Origin: Thermococcus sp.
Lineage (GTDB): Archaea > Methanobacteriota_B > Thermococci > Thermococcales > Thermococcaceae
Assembly: GCF_026988555.1 (NCBI RefSeq)
Contig: NZ_JALSLB010000038.1
Coordinates: 1-53,363, forward strand
Direction of reading: 5' to 3'
DNA length: 53,363 nt
In this document: in pieces, positions 9,126 through 18,419 of the stretch
How positions within the stretch are numbered: position 1 is the first letter of the stretch
Layout: every line of letters starts with the position of its first letter
Program-made: the position numbers and the translations under genes
Notes under the pieces: model-generated
Databases searched by the model: none
What the model saw: the letters and a program-made list of their open reading frames with translations, nothing else
Told to the model about the DNA's origin: nothing

Positions 9126-9531
9126 AGAGGTACAGCGCCACCAGCATAACTGCGGCGACTGCGGTCACCTCCATTGAGGGGAGCAGCGGGGCCAAGAACA
9201 CCAGGAAATAGTAGGTGGGAAGGGCCAGAAAAACGGCCAGTGTCAGGGGAACGTAGTGACGCAGGGGGGCTCGCTCCCTATCCAGGTAGGCAGTTTCAAC
9301 GGTAAGGAGGGCCAGGATCATCACGATTAAACCGTAGGAGCCCCCAAACCGTGTATAGAACAAAAAAGAACCAAGGAGCACCAGAAAAACCGCGCCCATG
9401 GAATACCACTGCAGCCCGAGGAGAAGGATGGGGAGAAGGAGGAGCCCCCTTTTATCCAGATACATCATCATTACCGTTAGCAGCAGGAAGGGGATAAGTG
9501 CAAAGGGCCTTCGTTTAATCGCTGGTTTCAT
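9100..9531 (-). CDS. Small polytopic membrane protein, last gene of MoxR-DUF58 operon
   Basis: A 143-residue protein with about five membrane segments (for example RPFALIPFLLLTVMMMYL, MGAVFLVLLGSFLFY, VPLTLAVFLALPTYYFLVFLAPLL). Its ATG overlaps the TGA of the DUF58 gene (ATGA), with a strong site ggaggtggtgaacat before it, so it is translationally coupled. I recognise no family. Its position in the operon suggests a membrane partner for the MoxR-DUF58 pair. Confidence 0.75.
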   Translation of the reverse strand: MKPAIKRRPFALIPFLLLTVMMMYLDKRGLLLLPILLLGLQWYSMGAVFLVLLGSFLFYTRFGGSYGLIVMILALLTVETAYLDRERAPLRHYVPLTLAVFLALPTYYFLVFLAPLLPSMEVTAVAAVMLVALYLFIRSVGRG

Positions 9532-10763
9532 ATGTTCACCACCTCCGCTATTGCGGCTTTGAGGGGCTTCTTAACGTCCCAATCAACGATCAGACCATAA
9601 GATGCCATCTTCTGCAGCATTACCCTCCGTTCAAGTGATAGAAGCTTAAGGGCAAGTTCCTCCTCCCTGCTTTTTGGATCGATAGCACTGTACGGGTTCG
9701 GACTTACGACAACAACGTTGTAGCCGAACTCCGACATGGTCTTAAGCGCGTTCCTGCTTTCCTCGGTTAGGAGTGGGGAGAAGTACAGAAGCTGGGCCCT
9801 GGGGGGAAATCGGCTACGGATTAGGTGCTCAACCTGGTAGGCTATCATGTTGTTCACGTCGGGTTTTGCCGTGCTCAGGAAGTCTATACATTTGAAGAAG
9901 TGCCTCTTGCCGTAATCAACGCGCACCCATAGCGGGACCTCCTCAGCCAGGAGAAGACCGAAACTGGTACCATCGTTGAGTGCGTTGAGCATCAGGGACG
10001 CCGCAGCCCGTACGAGGTCGTCGAAAACAATGAACCCAGTGTAGGATGCGTCGACTATAAAGACGACGTCAACCTTGCGCTCGCTCTCGTACTCGTTGGC
10101 CATTATCCTACCAGTCCTGGCGGTGGCCTTCCAGTTGATTATCTTGAGCGGGTCGCCGGGCTGGTACTCCCTTATTGCATGGAACTCAACGCCCTCCCCC
10201 ACCCTTGGCGACGGAAGCGGTCCAACGGTTATCTTAGTTCCTCTCGTTGAATAAGGCGTTGGGACATCCTGGATGCGGGGAACACCAACCAGCTCCTGGT
10301 AGATGTTCTCGACGCGATCCACATAGAAGAGACCAAAAGGATCCTCGTAGCTCAGCAGGATACTCTCAAACGGGTGAACCCCCCTCTTTACAAGAACCCG
10401 ATACCTTAGAACGCGTTCTTCCCCCTTGCTAAGGGATATAACACGGGAGTTGCTTCCCTCAACGACCTCCAGCCCCTCAGGAATCATATCCCTGATCCGG
10501 AGACTGGGGATCCTCTCGTTGGCTTTTAATCGGAGCTCGACATCGATGATCTCCCCCTCCAGCACCCGATCGTGGGGGAGTTTTCTGCTTATCTCAACGT
10601 CAAGCGTTGGCTTGAAGAAAAAGACGGCAACGAAGAGCAGCCAGAGTACGGGCAGTACAAGGTAGACCATCTCCCAGCGAAGTAGGAAAAACGCCATCAG
10701 TACCAAGACCCATAGAGCCATGAAGAGGTATTCGGCCTTCTCTGTAATCTTGAACTCCGTCAT
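9528..10763 (-). CDS. DUF58 (von Willebrand-A-like) membrane protein
   Basis: A roughly 411-residue protein with two N-terminal membrane segments (AEYLFMALWVLVLMAFFLL and MVYLVLPVLWLLFVAVFFF), a beta-rich part, and then the DUF58 core GEGVEFHAIREYQPGDPLKIINWKATARTGRIMANEYE. After that comes a vWA-like fold beginning VDVVFIVDASYTGF. DUF58 proteins are partners of MoxR AAA+ ATPases, which act as chaperones or metal-insertion factors on vWA proteins. Its start lies within the MoxR stop region (in-frame GTG at 10772 and ATGs at 10769 and 10763); 10763 has the best spacing from gagtgatggtc. It is the fourth gene of a five-gene minus-strand operon. Confidence 0.9.
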   Translation of the reverse strand: MTEFKITEKAEYLFMALWVLVLMAFFLLRWEMVYLVLPVLWLLFVAVFFFKPTLDVEISRKLPHDRVLEGEIIDVELRLKANERIPSLRIRDMIPEGLEVVEGSNSRVISLSKGEERVLRYRVLVKRGVHPFESILLSYEDPFGLFYVDRVENIYQELVGVPRIQDVPTPYSTRGTKITVGPLPSPRVGEGVEFHAIREYQPGDPLKIINWKATARTGRIMANEYESERKVDVVFIVDASYTGFIVFDDLVRAAASLMLNALNDGTSFGLLLAEEVPLWVRVDYGKRHFFKCIDFLSTAKPDVNNMIAYQVEHLIRSRFPPRAQLLYFSPLLTEESRNALKTMSEFGYNVVVVSPNPYSAIDPKSREEELALKLLSLERRVMLQKMASYGLIVDWDVKKPLKAAIAEVVNI

Positions 10764-10775
10764 GACCATCACTCA

Positions 10776-11729
10776 TTACTCGAATTTGGGAACGGGGACA
10801 CGATCTAGAAGTTTCTCCATTATACTATCCTGGCTGACCTTTGTGTACCACAGCTCTCTCTTAAGGATAAGCCTGTGGCTAAGGGCCGGTACCGCTACGG
10901 CTTTAACATCGTCGGGGATGACGTAGTCCCTGCCCCCCAGGGCGGCGTATGCACGGGAGAGCTTAAGCAGGGCCAGGCTCCCCCTGGGGGACGCCCCGAC
11001 GTCTATCTCCTTTCTGTCGTTTCTGGTGGTGGCCACTATGTCGGTTATGTACTCCAGGATAGCATCGCTCACGTAGACCTCCTCGATCGCCCTCTGCATC
11101 TCAAGGACCTCCTCTGGGGTGGTCACAGCCCTTAGGTCAACCTCCTCTTTCTTGCGGTTCATCCTCCTCCGCAGAATCTCCAGCTCCTCCCCCCGGTCCG
11201 GATAACCAACACGGAGTCTCACCAGAAAGCGGTCCAGCTGAGCCTCCGGAAGGGGGTAGGTTCCCTCCTGCTCTATAGGGTTCTGAGTTGCTATGACCAC
11301 GAACGGTCTCGGCAGGCTGTACGTTGTTCCCTCAATCGTGACCTGTCTCTCCTGCATGGCTTCGAGAAGGGCCGATTGGGTCTTGGGGGGTGCGCGGTTT
11401 ATCTCGTCGGCCAGCAGCACATTGGTAAAAACCGGCCCCTTTCTGAACTCGAATTCCAGCGTCTTCTGGTTAAAAACACTGACCCCGAGTATATCGCTTG
11501 GCAACAGGTCGGGCGTGAACTGAACGCGGGTAAACCGCATCCCAAGGGCCCCCGCAAAGCTCTTGGCCATCAGGGTTTTGGCCAATCCAGGAAGATCCTC
11601 TATGAGCACGTGCCCATCCGCCAGTATCGTCGTCAGCACGAGCTTCAGAACCCGGTCCTTCCCGACTATCGCCTTTTTAACCTCGTTCAGAACTTCCTTC
11701 CCTTTGAGACCCACTTCCTCCGCTTTCAT
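10776..11729 (-). CDS. MoxR-type AAA+ ATPase
   Basis: A 317-residue AAA+ ATPase of the MoxR class. Walker A is LIEDLPGLAKTLMAKS (the PGLAKT form usual in this class), Walker B is LLADEINRAPPKTQSALLEAMQERQVT, sensor 1 is VVIATQNPIEQEGTYPLPEAQLDRF, and the C-terminal lid contains DVGASPRGSLALLKLSRAYA. MoxR ATPases remodel vWA-domain partners, here most likely the DUF58 protein encoded immediately downstream. The start codon lies inside the preceding gene, with ggaggatatag ahead of it, so the two genes overlap by 53 bases. Confidence 0.95.
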   Translation of the reverse strand: MKAEEVGLKGKEVLNEVKKAIVGKDRVLKLVLTTILADGHVLIEDLPGLAKTLMAKSFAGALGMRFTRVQFTPDLLPSDILGVSVFNQKTLEFEFRKGPVFTNVLLADEINRAPPKTQSALLEAMQERQVTIEGTTYSLPRPFVVIATQNPIEQEGTYPLPEAQLDRFLVRLRVGYPDRGEELEILRRRMNRKKEEVDLRAVTTPEEVLEMQRAIEEVYVSDAILEYITDIVATTRNDRKEIDVGASPRGSLALLKLSRAYAALGGRDYVIPDDVKAVAVPALSHRLILKRELWYTKVSQDSIMEKLLDRVPVPKFE

Positions 11730-12162
11730 CTATATCCTCCTCCACAAGCTCAAGTGATTTCTCCAGATTAGCCAAAAAGTCACCCTCCCCGTAAAGTAAT
11801 CGAATCGCCTGAGTGGGCTCGGACTGAATCCTCCGGAAGGTCTGGTTGTAATCGTCAGAGGCCATTGCATACATCTCTGCTATCCTGTCGGCCACGAGTT
11901 TCCTTGCAGTTCTACCGTCCTTCGCCTTTTGTATGAGCCGCACCGCCCTTTCAAAATCAGAAAGCGGTTTCTGGTTGCGTTCCTGTTTTCCCCCCGCCAG
12001 CAGTCCACGGTAGAAAACTGAGAGGCTACCCCCGGAAAAAAGGAACAGGGCAAGTACCACCCCCAGGGCAATAACCGAAAACCACCTGACGGCGTATGAG
12101 CCCGAAAGGATCGCTATCAGTATAAAAGATACGACAAGGAGAACCTCAAACCTTCCCCTCAT
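11677..12162 (-). CDS. Small membrane protein of MoxR-DUF58 operon
   Basis: A 161-residue protein with two close N-terminal membrane helices (FEVLLVVSFILIAILSG and WFSVIALGVVLALFLFSGG). A soluble helical tail follows (FERAVRLIQKAKDGRTARKLVADRIAEMYAMASDDYNQTFRRIQ...), ending in a Ser/Gly-rich stretch. The start follows gaggggggtctgc. It overlaps both neighbours (17 bases with the gene before, 53 with MoxR), which indicates translational coupling. The helical tail with RTARKLVADRIAEMYA resembles small membrane proteins found beside DUF58 genes in other Thermococcales; I cannot assign a function. Confidence 0.75.
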   Translation of the reverse strand: MRGRFEVLLVVSFILIAILSGSYAVRWFSVIALGVVLALFLFSGGSLSVFYRGLLAGGKQERNQKPLSDFERAVRLIQKAKDGRTARKLVADRIAEMYAMASDDYNQTFRRIQSEPTQAIRLLYGEGDFLANLEKSLELVEEDIDESGGSGSQREGSSERG

Positions 12163-12997
12163 GCAGACCCCCCCTCATTCTTCTGTACGCCTCAAGGGCC
12201 CCCGCGGCGTCGTCCCAGGTGACCTTCTCGGGCGCGTATTTAGCCTTCTCAAAGAGCACGGTCAGTCTGGAAAACGTCTCATGCATGTACCTGACGTGAC
12301 CGGCGTGCTCCCAATGGGTCCAGCTCTCCTTATAGGGCAGATTAAGGGCCTCAAGCCAGAGGACAGCGTTTTTATATATCCCTACCACAGCATCACGGGG
12401 GTTTTCAAACATGTCCAACCCCGCTTCCTCGAGCCTCTTATCAAAGAGCTTCGCCCGGCGGCGCATTTCCCTCCTCTCACGTTTTCTGAGGACCTCCCTG
12501 TAGTAAACCCAGAGGAAATAGGCGAGTACGGCCAGCACGATGAGACCTATAAAATACGGCAGGTAACCGACGTAGGGAATGGAGTGCCCACCTGCACTCT
12601 CCTTGCCATAGGTCTGAACGTTCTGTCCCAAAGAACGGTTCAAGAAAACCCCAGACGAATTAGCCGCCTTGACTCCGAGCTTGATCCTGGAGTAGGGCCC
12701 CATGACAAAGAAGAACGCAACAATCACCGCCGAGATGAGGTACAGGATGAATTGAAGGGGGGTAACGGCGTAGGTTTCTCTTCCCCTCAGCGGTATATCA
12801 AGCCAGCTTAAAAAGAGGAGGACTAAAAACAGGACCCCGATCCCGGCGAGGGCTACCATTATGAAGCCGAGGTACTCCATGGGATGTTTCCCGGTTCCGG
12901 AGCTTAGCCTAATAATCGGATGCATTAACATTGCCATCAGGAGCATTGTGAGTCCAGCGAGGGATAGACTTTTTACCTTGGTGGACATACCTACCAT
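12146..12997 (-). CDS. DUF4129-type membrane protein, first gene of MoxR-DUF58 operon
   Basis: A membrane protein of about 284 residues with four hydrophobic segments (LAGLTMLLMAMLMHPII, MEYLGFIMVALAGIGVLFLVLLFLSWL, FILYLISAVIVAFFFVMG, YFIGLIVLAVLAYFLWVYY). Its cytoplasmic C-terminus (DAVVGIYKNAVLWLEALNLPYKESWTHWEHAGHV..., then FEKAKYAP) matches the DUF4129 pattern found next to transglutaminase/DUF58/MoxR genes. The open frame runs 63 codons further upstream, but that part is non-hydrophobic, overlaps the divergent gene and lies upstream of the shared promoter. ATGs at 12997 or 12988 are the sensible starts. Confidence 0.75.
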   Translation of the reverse strand: MVGMSTKVKSLSLAGLTMLLMAMLMHPIIRLSSGTGKHPMEYLGFIMVALAGIGVLFLVLLFLSWLDIPLRGRETYAVTPLQFILYLISAVIVAFFFVMGPYSRIKLGVKAANSSGVFLNRSLGQNVQTYGKESAGGHSIPYVGYLPYFIGLIVLAVLAYFLWVYYREVLRKRERREMRRRAKLFDKRLEEAGLDMFENPRDAVVGIYKNAVLWLEALNLPYKESWTHWEHAGHVRYMHETFSRLTVLFEKAKYAPEKVTWDDAAGALEAYRRMRGGLHEGKV

Positions 12998-13053
12998 AGA
13001 ACCTACATGCTCAGGTTTAAAAACTTTTACATGTAAGTAAAGGTGGTGAGAAG

Positions 13054-13548
13054 ATGGAGAAGCTTCCAAGGCTCTATATTGAGTGCAATGAGGAGGAGTG
13101 TACCGATGGAAGGATCCTGAAGGAAGAGTGCGTAATAATACAGGACAACCTGGAGGTCTGGTCAAAACCAGGCGAAAACCTTCCAACGTTCATAGAAACC
13201 GAAAAAGCAACCTTCCTCAAGAAGGAGGTGTACGACAGGTTCTACCTCTACGTGGATAAAACAGAGGGAAGGCTAGAGGCAGACGCCATACTGGTCCTCC
13301 CGGACGGCAGAACCAGAATCTACCTGAAGAAGGGCGATGAACTTCTCATGCTCCCAGTAGAGGGCTACACAAAGACGTTGATAGCTAACGTTGGCAACAG
13401 GGTGAGGAGGGGGGACCCATTCGCAGCCGTGACAACCAAAAAAGGGGAAGTGCACTACCTGAAGCCCCCAAAGACCGGCACCGTCGTCTTCATTGACGAT
13501 ATGAGCCTCAGACCGCACTACGTTTACTACATACTGCCTGAGGAGTAG
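13054..13548 (+). CDS. DUF2118-like archaeal protein
   Basis: A 164-residue soluble acidic protein. The C-terminal half (KKGDELLMLPVEGYTKTLIANVGNRVRRGDPFAAVTTKKGEVHYLKPPKTGTVVFI) looks like a biotinyl/lipoyl-type hammerhead fold: a flexible 'GNRVRRGDPFAAVTTKKG' turn with no lysine in an MKM motif. This is the pattern I associate with the archaeal DUF2118 family, of unknown function. The start ATG follows aggtggtgagaag, and a TATA-like box (gtttaaaaac) sits at 13015-13024, shared with the divergent DUF4129 gene. Confidence 0.65.
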   Translation: MEKLPRLYIECNEEECTDGRILKEECVIIQDNLEVWSKPGENLPTFIETEKATFLKKEVYDRFYLYVDKTEGRLEADAILVLPDGRTRIYLKKGDELLMLPVEGYTKTLIANVGNRVRRGDPFAAVTTKKGEVHYLKPPKTGTVVFIDDMSLRPHYVYYILPEE

Positions 13549-13549
13549 C

Positions 13550-13843
13550 TTATTCCTCCATACCCTTCATCATGGCGTCTATGCTCGACTTGAGGGCGAG
13601 CTTTATCCCATCCAGCGGGTCCATCCCCTTGAGTGTTCTCGTGTTGTTTGGGCTGGTTATTATCAGGGACCACCTGAAAATGCCCTCCTTCAAAGGTCTG
13701 CTCTGGAACATCGCTATGAACTTCTGCTCACCTAACGACACCTCAAGTATCTCGACATCGGTGTCGCCGAGTTTTGATGTGTACACATCTTTAACGAGGA
13801 GGTTCTCATACTCCGCCCTAAGCATGTCGGCAAGGTATCCCAT
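13550..13843 (-). CDS. Conserved small protein of unknown function
   Basis: A small protein of about 97 residues (GYLADMLRAEYENLLVKDVYTSKLGDTDVEILEVSLGEQKFIAMFQSRPLKEGIFRWSLIITSP...) with alternating strands and a C-terminal helix (DGIKLALKSSIDAMMKGME). It is soluble and has no Cys or His cluster. The ATG at 13843 is preferred because ggtg lies six bases ahead; an ATG ten codons upstream has a weaker site. It converges with the DUF2118-like gene, one base separating the two stops. I do not recognise the family. Confidence 0.6.
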   Translation of the reverse strand: MGYLADMLRAEYENLLVKDVYTSKLGDTDVEILEVSLGEQKFIAMFQSRPLKEGIFRWSLIITSPNNTRTLKGMDPLDGIKLALKSSIDAMMKGMEE

Positions 13844-13986
13844 ATAAACACCGCTATAGGAATGGGCCACCATTCCTTATACGCCTTCTGGTTCACGTAG
13901 TTCACATAGGTGGGTACTGTTGACCAAAAACGTTATAAGGGTTCGGGGCTAGCTTGGACGACGGATCTTTTAAGTTGGTGAAGAAG

Positions 13987-14466
13987 ATGAAGATTGAGAC
14001 TGGGGATTTTGTGGTGTTTAACTACGTAGGCAGATTTGAGGATGGAGAAGTCTTTGACACGAGTTACGAGGATGTCGCCAGGGAGAACGGGATATACGTT
14101 GAGGACAGGGAATACGGTCCCCTGGGCGTGAACGTCGGCGTTGGGGAGATAATTCCAGGTCTGGACGAGGCCCTGATAGGAATGGAGACCGGCGAGAAGA
14201 GAACCGTAACCATCCCACCGGAGAAGGGCTACGGCATGCCGAATCCCGAGCTCGTAGTAGACGTGCCCCTTTCACAGTTCTCAGATGTTGGCGTTGAGCC
14301 GGTGGAGGGAATGTACGTCATGACGGACTCTGGAATAGCCAAGATCGCTTCGATAGAGGGGGACGGTGTTAAACTGGACTTCAACCATCCCCTGGCCGGG
14401 AAAACCCTCGTTTTCGACGTGGAAATCGTGGACGTTCAGAAGGGTAAAGGGGGGGAAGGGGAGTAA
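13987..14466 (+). CDS. FKBP-type peptidyl-prolyl cis-trans isomerase
   Basis: A 159-residue cytoplasmic FKBP with a SlyD-like IF (insert-in-flap) layout. The beginning, GDFVVFNYVGRFEDGEVFDTSYEDVARENG, and the core, GVNVGVGEIIPGLDEALIGMETGEKRTVTIPPEKGYG, hold the isomerase site (VGxxIPGLDxALxGM). The flap then opens into a chaperone-like insert (NPELVVDVPLSQF...), and FNHPLAGKTLVFDVEIVDV closes the barrel. It catalyses proline isomerisation in protein folding. The start is set at 13987, with ggtg six bases ahead; the frame extends 11 codons further up from a TTG that lacks support. A TATA-like ttataagg is at about 13932-13939. Confidence 0.93.
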   Translation: MKIETGDFVVFNYVGRFEDGEVFDTSYEDVARENGIYVEDREYGPLGVNVGVGEIIPGLDEALIGMETGEKRTVTIPPEKGYGMPNPELVVDVPLSQFSDVGVEPVEGMYVMTDSGIAKIASIEGDGVKLDFNHPLAGKTLVFDVEIVDVQKGKGGEGE

Positions 14467-15372
14467 TCACATAGAGATGTTCATGGAGGTTGCCCCCTCA
14501 AAGATCATTACTCCCATAACCAGCATCAGCAGGCCGTACTTGAGGCCTGAGGAGTACTTCCCTTCTCTTATTACCCCAATACCAAAGCCAGAGATTATCG
14601 CCTGAATGCCAACGAATATCAGGAGTATGTTCTTTATCGCGGATACGGGGAGGGAAACCGCCCCGGCACCCCCTCCCATGGAGCCCATGACTTGGGTAAC
14701 GATTCCGAGGATGAGGGGCCCGATGAAGCCGCTCGTTATTATGAAAAACATGACCTGCATGCCGGTCGATGCCTTGCGCTCCTGCTTTATTCTGAGTATC
14801 TCTCTGACGTCATTGCCAACGTAGACGAGGACGTCCCCCATAGGTGCGCCCCTTTCCAGGGCCTCAATGATTATCATCATCGAACGATAGATAACGGAGG
14901 ACCGCCTGTTCCTGAGTGCAAACGCCTTCAGAGCTTCGACGGTCGGGCGCCCTTTCTTTATCTCGGCCACGGTCCTCCTGAACTCGTCGGTCAGTGACCC
15001 AAAGTTCGCAGTGGTGAGCTCCTCAAGCGCCTCAGAAAACGATATTCCAGCCCTGAGGGAGCTGGCCAGATAGAAGAAAGCATCTGGTAGCATCCGCTCC
15101 ATTTCGTCGGCGCGTTTTGTCACCCTCCAGTACGGGTATATGAACGCAGTCCCTACGAACACCGCCAGGAAAGCTATCAGACCGTAAAGAACGTTAAAGA
15201 GTGCAACGGCTGCACCGAATATAACCCCCAAGAGAAGGGAGATCACGAGGAACTCCAAAGCCATGAAGTTCAGGTTGGCGGAGTACACAAAGAGCTCATA
15301 CCTTCTAAGCCACTTCTCCGGGATCAGGCGCTCGGTGAGGGAAATCAGTGAGGACGATAATCTCTTTGCCAT
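14467..15372 (-). CDS. TadC/GspF-like pilus assembly membrane protein (second copy)
   Basis: A 301-residue type II secretion F-domain protein, the inner-membrane platform of type IV pilus-like machines. Pairs of membrane segments at both ends flank the cytoplasmic F domain (ERMLPDAFFYLASSLRAGISFSEALEELTTANFGSLTDEF, ending near EILRIKQERKASTGMQVMFF). It is the last gene of the operon, with start ATG 6 bases after the stop of the other F-domain gene region and preceded by ggtgaagtgtc. With the longer copy upstream it makes a TadB/TadC-like pair, as in bacterial Tad systems and some archaeal pili. It abuts the FKBP stop codon exactly. Confidence 0.9.
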   Translation of the reverse strand: MAKRLSSSLISLTERLIPEKWLRRYELFVYSANLNFMALEFLVISLLLGVIFGAAVALFNVLYGLIAFLAVFVGTAFIYPYWRVTKRADEMERMLPDAFFYLASSLRAGISFSEALEELTTANFGSLTDEFRRTVAEIKKGRPTVEALKAFALRNRRSSVIYRSMMIIIEALERGAPMGDVLVYVGNDVREILRIKQERKASTGMQVMFFIITSGFIGPLILGIVTQVMGSMGGGAGAVSLPVSAIKNILLIFVGIQAIISGFGIGVIREGKYSSGLKYGLLMLVMGVMIFEGATSMNISM

Positions 15373-15378
15373 GACACT

Positions 15379-16443
15379 TCACCTCGGCTCTCCCTTTTTG
15401 ATCATGTTAACGATTATAAGTGACAGCATGGGGAACGCAAGAAGCAGTACGACGGCCAGGGTTTCGGTGGGCATTATAAGCGTCTGGGTCATCATCGAAC
15501 CCGCCAGGATACCGACTACGAACATGGTGGGCATGACTATGGTCATGAACATGTAGATAAAGGCTATCCCGTTTACCCTCTGCACGTACTCCATCAGTTT
15601 CATCCTGTACTCAAAGGAGAAGTCCTCTGCAAGTTTATACAGTATGTCAGCCAGGTTCCCACCGAATTTGACGGCCCTAAGGATCTGTTTGACAACCCTG
15701 CTGATGCTGTCGGAGGCCATCTTGTCATCGAACTTCGCGAGTGCGTCCTCAAAGGAGGAACCGGTGCGCATGTCCCTTATTATGAGATCGAACTCCTCGG
15801 AGATGGCACCGTAGTCGGCTTTGGCCACGGACAGAAGGGCCTCAGAGATACCGACGCCCGCGCTCAGAAGGGACGCCATGTGCCTGAGAGCGTATGGCAT
15901 GGCCCTCTCCACCTCAGCAACCCTGCGCTTCCAGACAAGTTTGGGGTACTTTCTCATGTAAAAGAAAGTCCCCACAAAACCCAGGAAACCTATCAGAAGT
16001 GAGGTTGTGACTGGCATGTAAAGAAGGTAGGCCACGAGGACAGAAAAAAGCCCCAGGAATATACTAACACCGAGCATGGTGGCGACGTACCTGTCTTTGG
16101 GTGTCGTTATGTTGGCCCTGAACAGGTCCTCATCCAGTCCCTTTAGGGAGCTCGTGAGGGACTCAACAGGCCCTTTGAAGTAATGCAGCATGGCATCGGC
16201 AAGCCTCTCGGAGAACGGTTGCTTTATCTCCTGCTTTCTCCATTCAATAAGCTCCTCAATCTCCCTCTCTCTAGGGGGTGTCTCTTCTTCCTCCGTTACC
16301 TCCCTCTGTATCTCCTTAAGGGCCCTTAGCCTCTCCTGAACGGTTTTTCCCTGCGGAAGCCTTCGAATAGGCTTTTCAGCAACTTCTGTAGTTTTCCCAC
16401 CCAGCCTTTCCAGGAACGTCAGGAAACCATCGATGACCCCCAT
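15379..16443 (-). CDS. TadC/GspF-like pilus assembly membrane protein (first copy)
   Basis: A 354-residue F-domain platform protein. It carries an N-terminal soluble extension of about 120 residues (KTVQERLRALKEIQREVTEEEETPPREREIEELIEWRKQEI). Membrane segments (MLGVSIFLGLFSVLVAYLLY, TSLLIGFLGFVGTFFYM) come next, then the F domain (VERAMPYALRHMASLLSAGVGISEALLSVAKADYG and KFGGNLADILYKLAEDFSFEYRMKLMEYVQ) and C-terminal membrane helices. The ATG at 16443 follows ggtgattatc; a GTG three codons earlier is in frame but lacks a site. It should work with the TadA-type ATPase encoded just upstream. Confidence 0.9.
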   Translation of the reverse strand: MGVIDGFLTFLERLGGKTTEVAEKPIRRLPQGKTVQERLRALKEIQREVTEEEETPPREREIEELIEWRKQEIKQPFSERLADAMLHYFKGPVESLTSSLKGLDEDLFRANITTPKDRYVATMLGVSIFLGLFSVLVAYLLYMPVTTSLLIGFLGFVGTFFYMRKYPKLVWKRRVAEVERAMPYALRHMASLLSAGVGISEALLSVAKADYGAISEEFDLIIRDMRTGSSFEDALAKFDDKMASDSISRVVKQILRAVKFGGNLADILYKLAEDFSFEYRMKLMEYVQRVNGIAFIYMFMTIVMPTMFVVGILAGSMMTQTLIMPTETLAVVLLLAFPMLSLIIVNMIKKGEPR

Positions 16444-16454
16444 GATAATCACCC

Positions 16455-18413
16455 TCAGATTATACTCCTAATCTGTTTGCTGGTCTCGACACTGCCCTCC
16501 GCCTCTATCTTCTTCAGCAACGCCTCTTCATCTATGTAGAACATGCGGAGGTAGTGGCCAACTTCCTCAATGCTCCGGATACCCCTCTCAATCATCCAGT
16601 CAAGGATAATCTTCCTCTTCTCCTTTTCGAGATCAAGCTCGGTAACGCTCATTCCTGTGTGGTGAGAGAGGTCGTTTATAACTCTGCTCGGAACCCCCGT
16701 TGGAACCAGCTCATCCTTGGCCGGGTCGTATTTGTAGAGCTTGTTGAGCTGTACACTTTCCCCCTCCATCCCGGAGACCTCTGCTATCTCCGTTATTCTC
16801 CTGATGGTGCCCTTCTTCCTGCTGTGGAATCTCACCTGCATTATGATGATGTCGAGGGCGGGGATCATTATCCTGGGAACACTCATGGGGGGGCTTTCCA
16901 GCCTTACGATAGTCTCGCGGGCACTGTTGGAGTGTATCGTGCTCATACAACCGTCATGCCCCGTGTTCATGGCTGTGAACATGGTCCTCGCCTCGGCCCC
17001 ACGAACCTCACCCACGATGATCCTGTCAGGGCGCATACGGAGGGTGTTCTTAACCAGGTCGTCCATGGTGATCTCCCCCTTGCCCTCGATGTTTGGCGGC
17101 CGGGTCTCAAGCCTTACCCAGTGCTCAACGGGAAGCTGAAGCTCCGCCGTATCCTCTATTGAGATGACACGCTCGCTCGGCGGGATGAACATTCCAAGGG
17201 AGTTCAGGGTTGTCGTTTTACCTGAACCCGTCCCACCGGCAACGAGGATATTCGCGGGCTTCACCCCAAGGCCATCCACAAACAGCCAGAGGAGAGCGGC
17301 TATCTCACTGTTCATGGTGCCGTATTTTATCAAGTCAATGATGGTTAAGGGATCTTTTTTGAACTTACGGATTGTTATAGTTGGCCCGTCCAGACTGATT
17401 GGGGGGATGGTGGCGTTAACACGGCTTCCGTCCGGAAGGCTGGCGTCGAGCAGCGGACTCTGCTGATCTATGCGTCTTCCTACCTGCCTCGCAATACGTT
17501 CAATTATGTTGAGGATCTCTTTATCCTCTGAGAAGGTGATGTTGGTCTTGCACATGTTAAAACGCCTGTGCCACACATACACGGGCCTGCGGCTTCCTAT
17601 GACCATTATTTCCTCAAGGTTATCATCCCGGACCAGAAAATCCAGCTTTCCATAGCCTATCATGCCCTGAACTATGATCTCGGATAACACTTCCACCCTG
17701 CCCTCGGAGAAGGTCGGGGCTGCGTCCTTTATGAGCCGCCTTACGGCGTTCATAAACACACGCCTGCGTTCTTCAGGGTCGGGTATCGATGTAGGATCGA
17801 TGTGGATCTCCGTTATCGCCCTGTCCCTTATCATGTTCAACAGGTCGTTCTCTTCCTTCGTCAGCTTTGGAAGGCGAATCTCATATATTGGGATGGGCTC
17901 TCCTTTAACCCTCAAGATCCTGACGTTACCGTAGGCGTCAAGAACCTCAGCACGACCGGCGTAAGCGCTCTCCTGAGAAGAAGAAGCGGATCCGAGGATA
18001 TCCTGGATGGAAGAAGGGGTCCTGGGACGAGATGTTATCTTTGGTTTTTTGGGTTCCTCCTTAACCAGTATCTCATTGAGAACCTCAGCGCCAGTTGGTC
18101 TCGCCTTCATAGCCTCTTCAGGAGTCGTGGGCCTGCTCAGTATCTCGTCTAGGTCGGTCTTGCTTTCCTCACTGAGGAAGGGTATGGGAAGTTCCTCTTT
18201 CCTACTCCTCGATTGCTCCTCCTTCTCGCCTCCCCCAAGGATATCCTCCAAAGATGAACCGCCACCCGAAAATGGGAATTCTATAGCCTCTTCCTTCCCC
18301 TTGGAAGGTGTTCCCTTTTCTTTCTTAAGAACATTCTCCAGGAGGTCGTCCTCTTCGTTCAGTATCTCATCTATCCAAGAGGGGGTGCCCTTCTTTTTTT
18401 TCTCTTCCAGCAC
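16455..18413 (-). CDS. TadA/VirB11-type secretion ATPase
   Basis: A 652-residue hexameric ATPase that powers pilus-like assembly. The C-terminal two thirds contain the CpaF/TadA core: [52 protein letters not shown], Walker [17 protein letters not shown] near residue 394, Asp-box [11 protein letters not shown], Walker [17 protein letters not shown], and the His box [15 protein letters not shown]. The first 180 residues are low-complexity and highly charged, with three repeats of a short helix pattern ([37 protein letters not shown]), which looks disordered. The start is a GTG after ggtgagaacc. It is third in the operon, before the two F-domain proteins. Confidence 0.95.
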   Translation of the reverse strand: MLEEKKKKGTPSWIDEILNEEDDLLENVLKKEKGTPSKGKEEAIEFPFSGGGSSLEDILGGGEKEEQSRSRKEELPIPFLSEESKTDLDEILSRPTTPEEAMKARPTGAEVLNEILVKEEPKKPKITSRPRTPSSIQDILGSASSSQESAYAGRAEVLDAYGNVRILRVKGEPIPIYEIRLPKLTKEENDLLNMIRDRAITEIHIDPTSIPDPEERRRVFMNAVRRLIKDAAPTFSEGRVEVLSEIIVQGMIGYGKLDFLVRDDNLEEIMVIGSRRPVYVWHRRFNMCKTNITFSEDKEILNIIERIARQVGRRIDQQSPLLDASLPDGSRVNATIPPISLDGPTITIRKFKKDPLTIIDLIKYGTMNSEIAALLWLFVDGLGVKPANILVAGGTGSGKTTTLNSLGMFIPPSERVISIEDTAELQLPVEHWVRLETRPPNIEGKGEITMDDLVKNTLRMRPDRIIVGEVRGAEARTMFTAMNTGHDGCMSTIHSNSARETIVRLESPPMSVPRIMIPALDIIIMQVRFHSRKKGTIRRITEIAEVSGMEGESVQLNKLYKYDPAKDELVPTGVPSRVINDLSHHTGMSVTELDLEKEKRKIILDWMIERGIRSIEEVGHYLRMFYIDEEALLKKIEAEGSVETSKQIRSII

Positions 18414-18419
18414 CGGTTC

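Noticed and set aside
12998-13186. 63-codon N-terminal extension of the DUF4129 protein
   Set aside because: It lies upstream of the shared promoter region, overlaps the divergent gene and has no membrane or family character.
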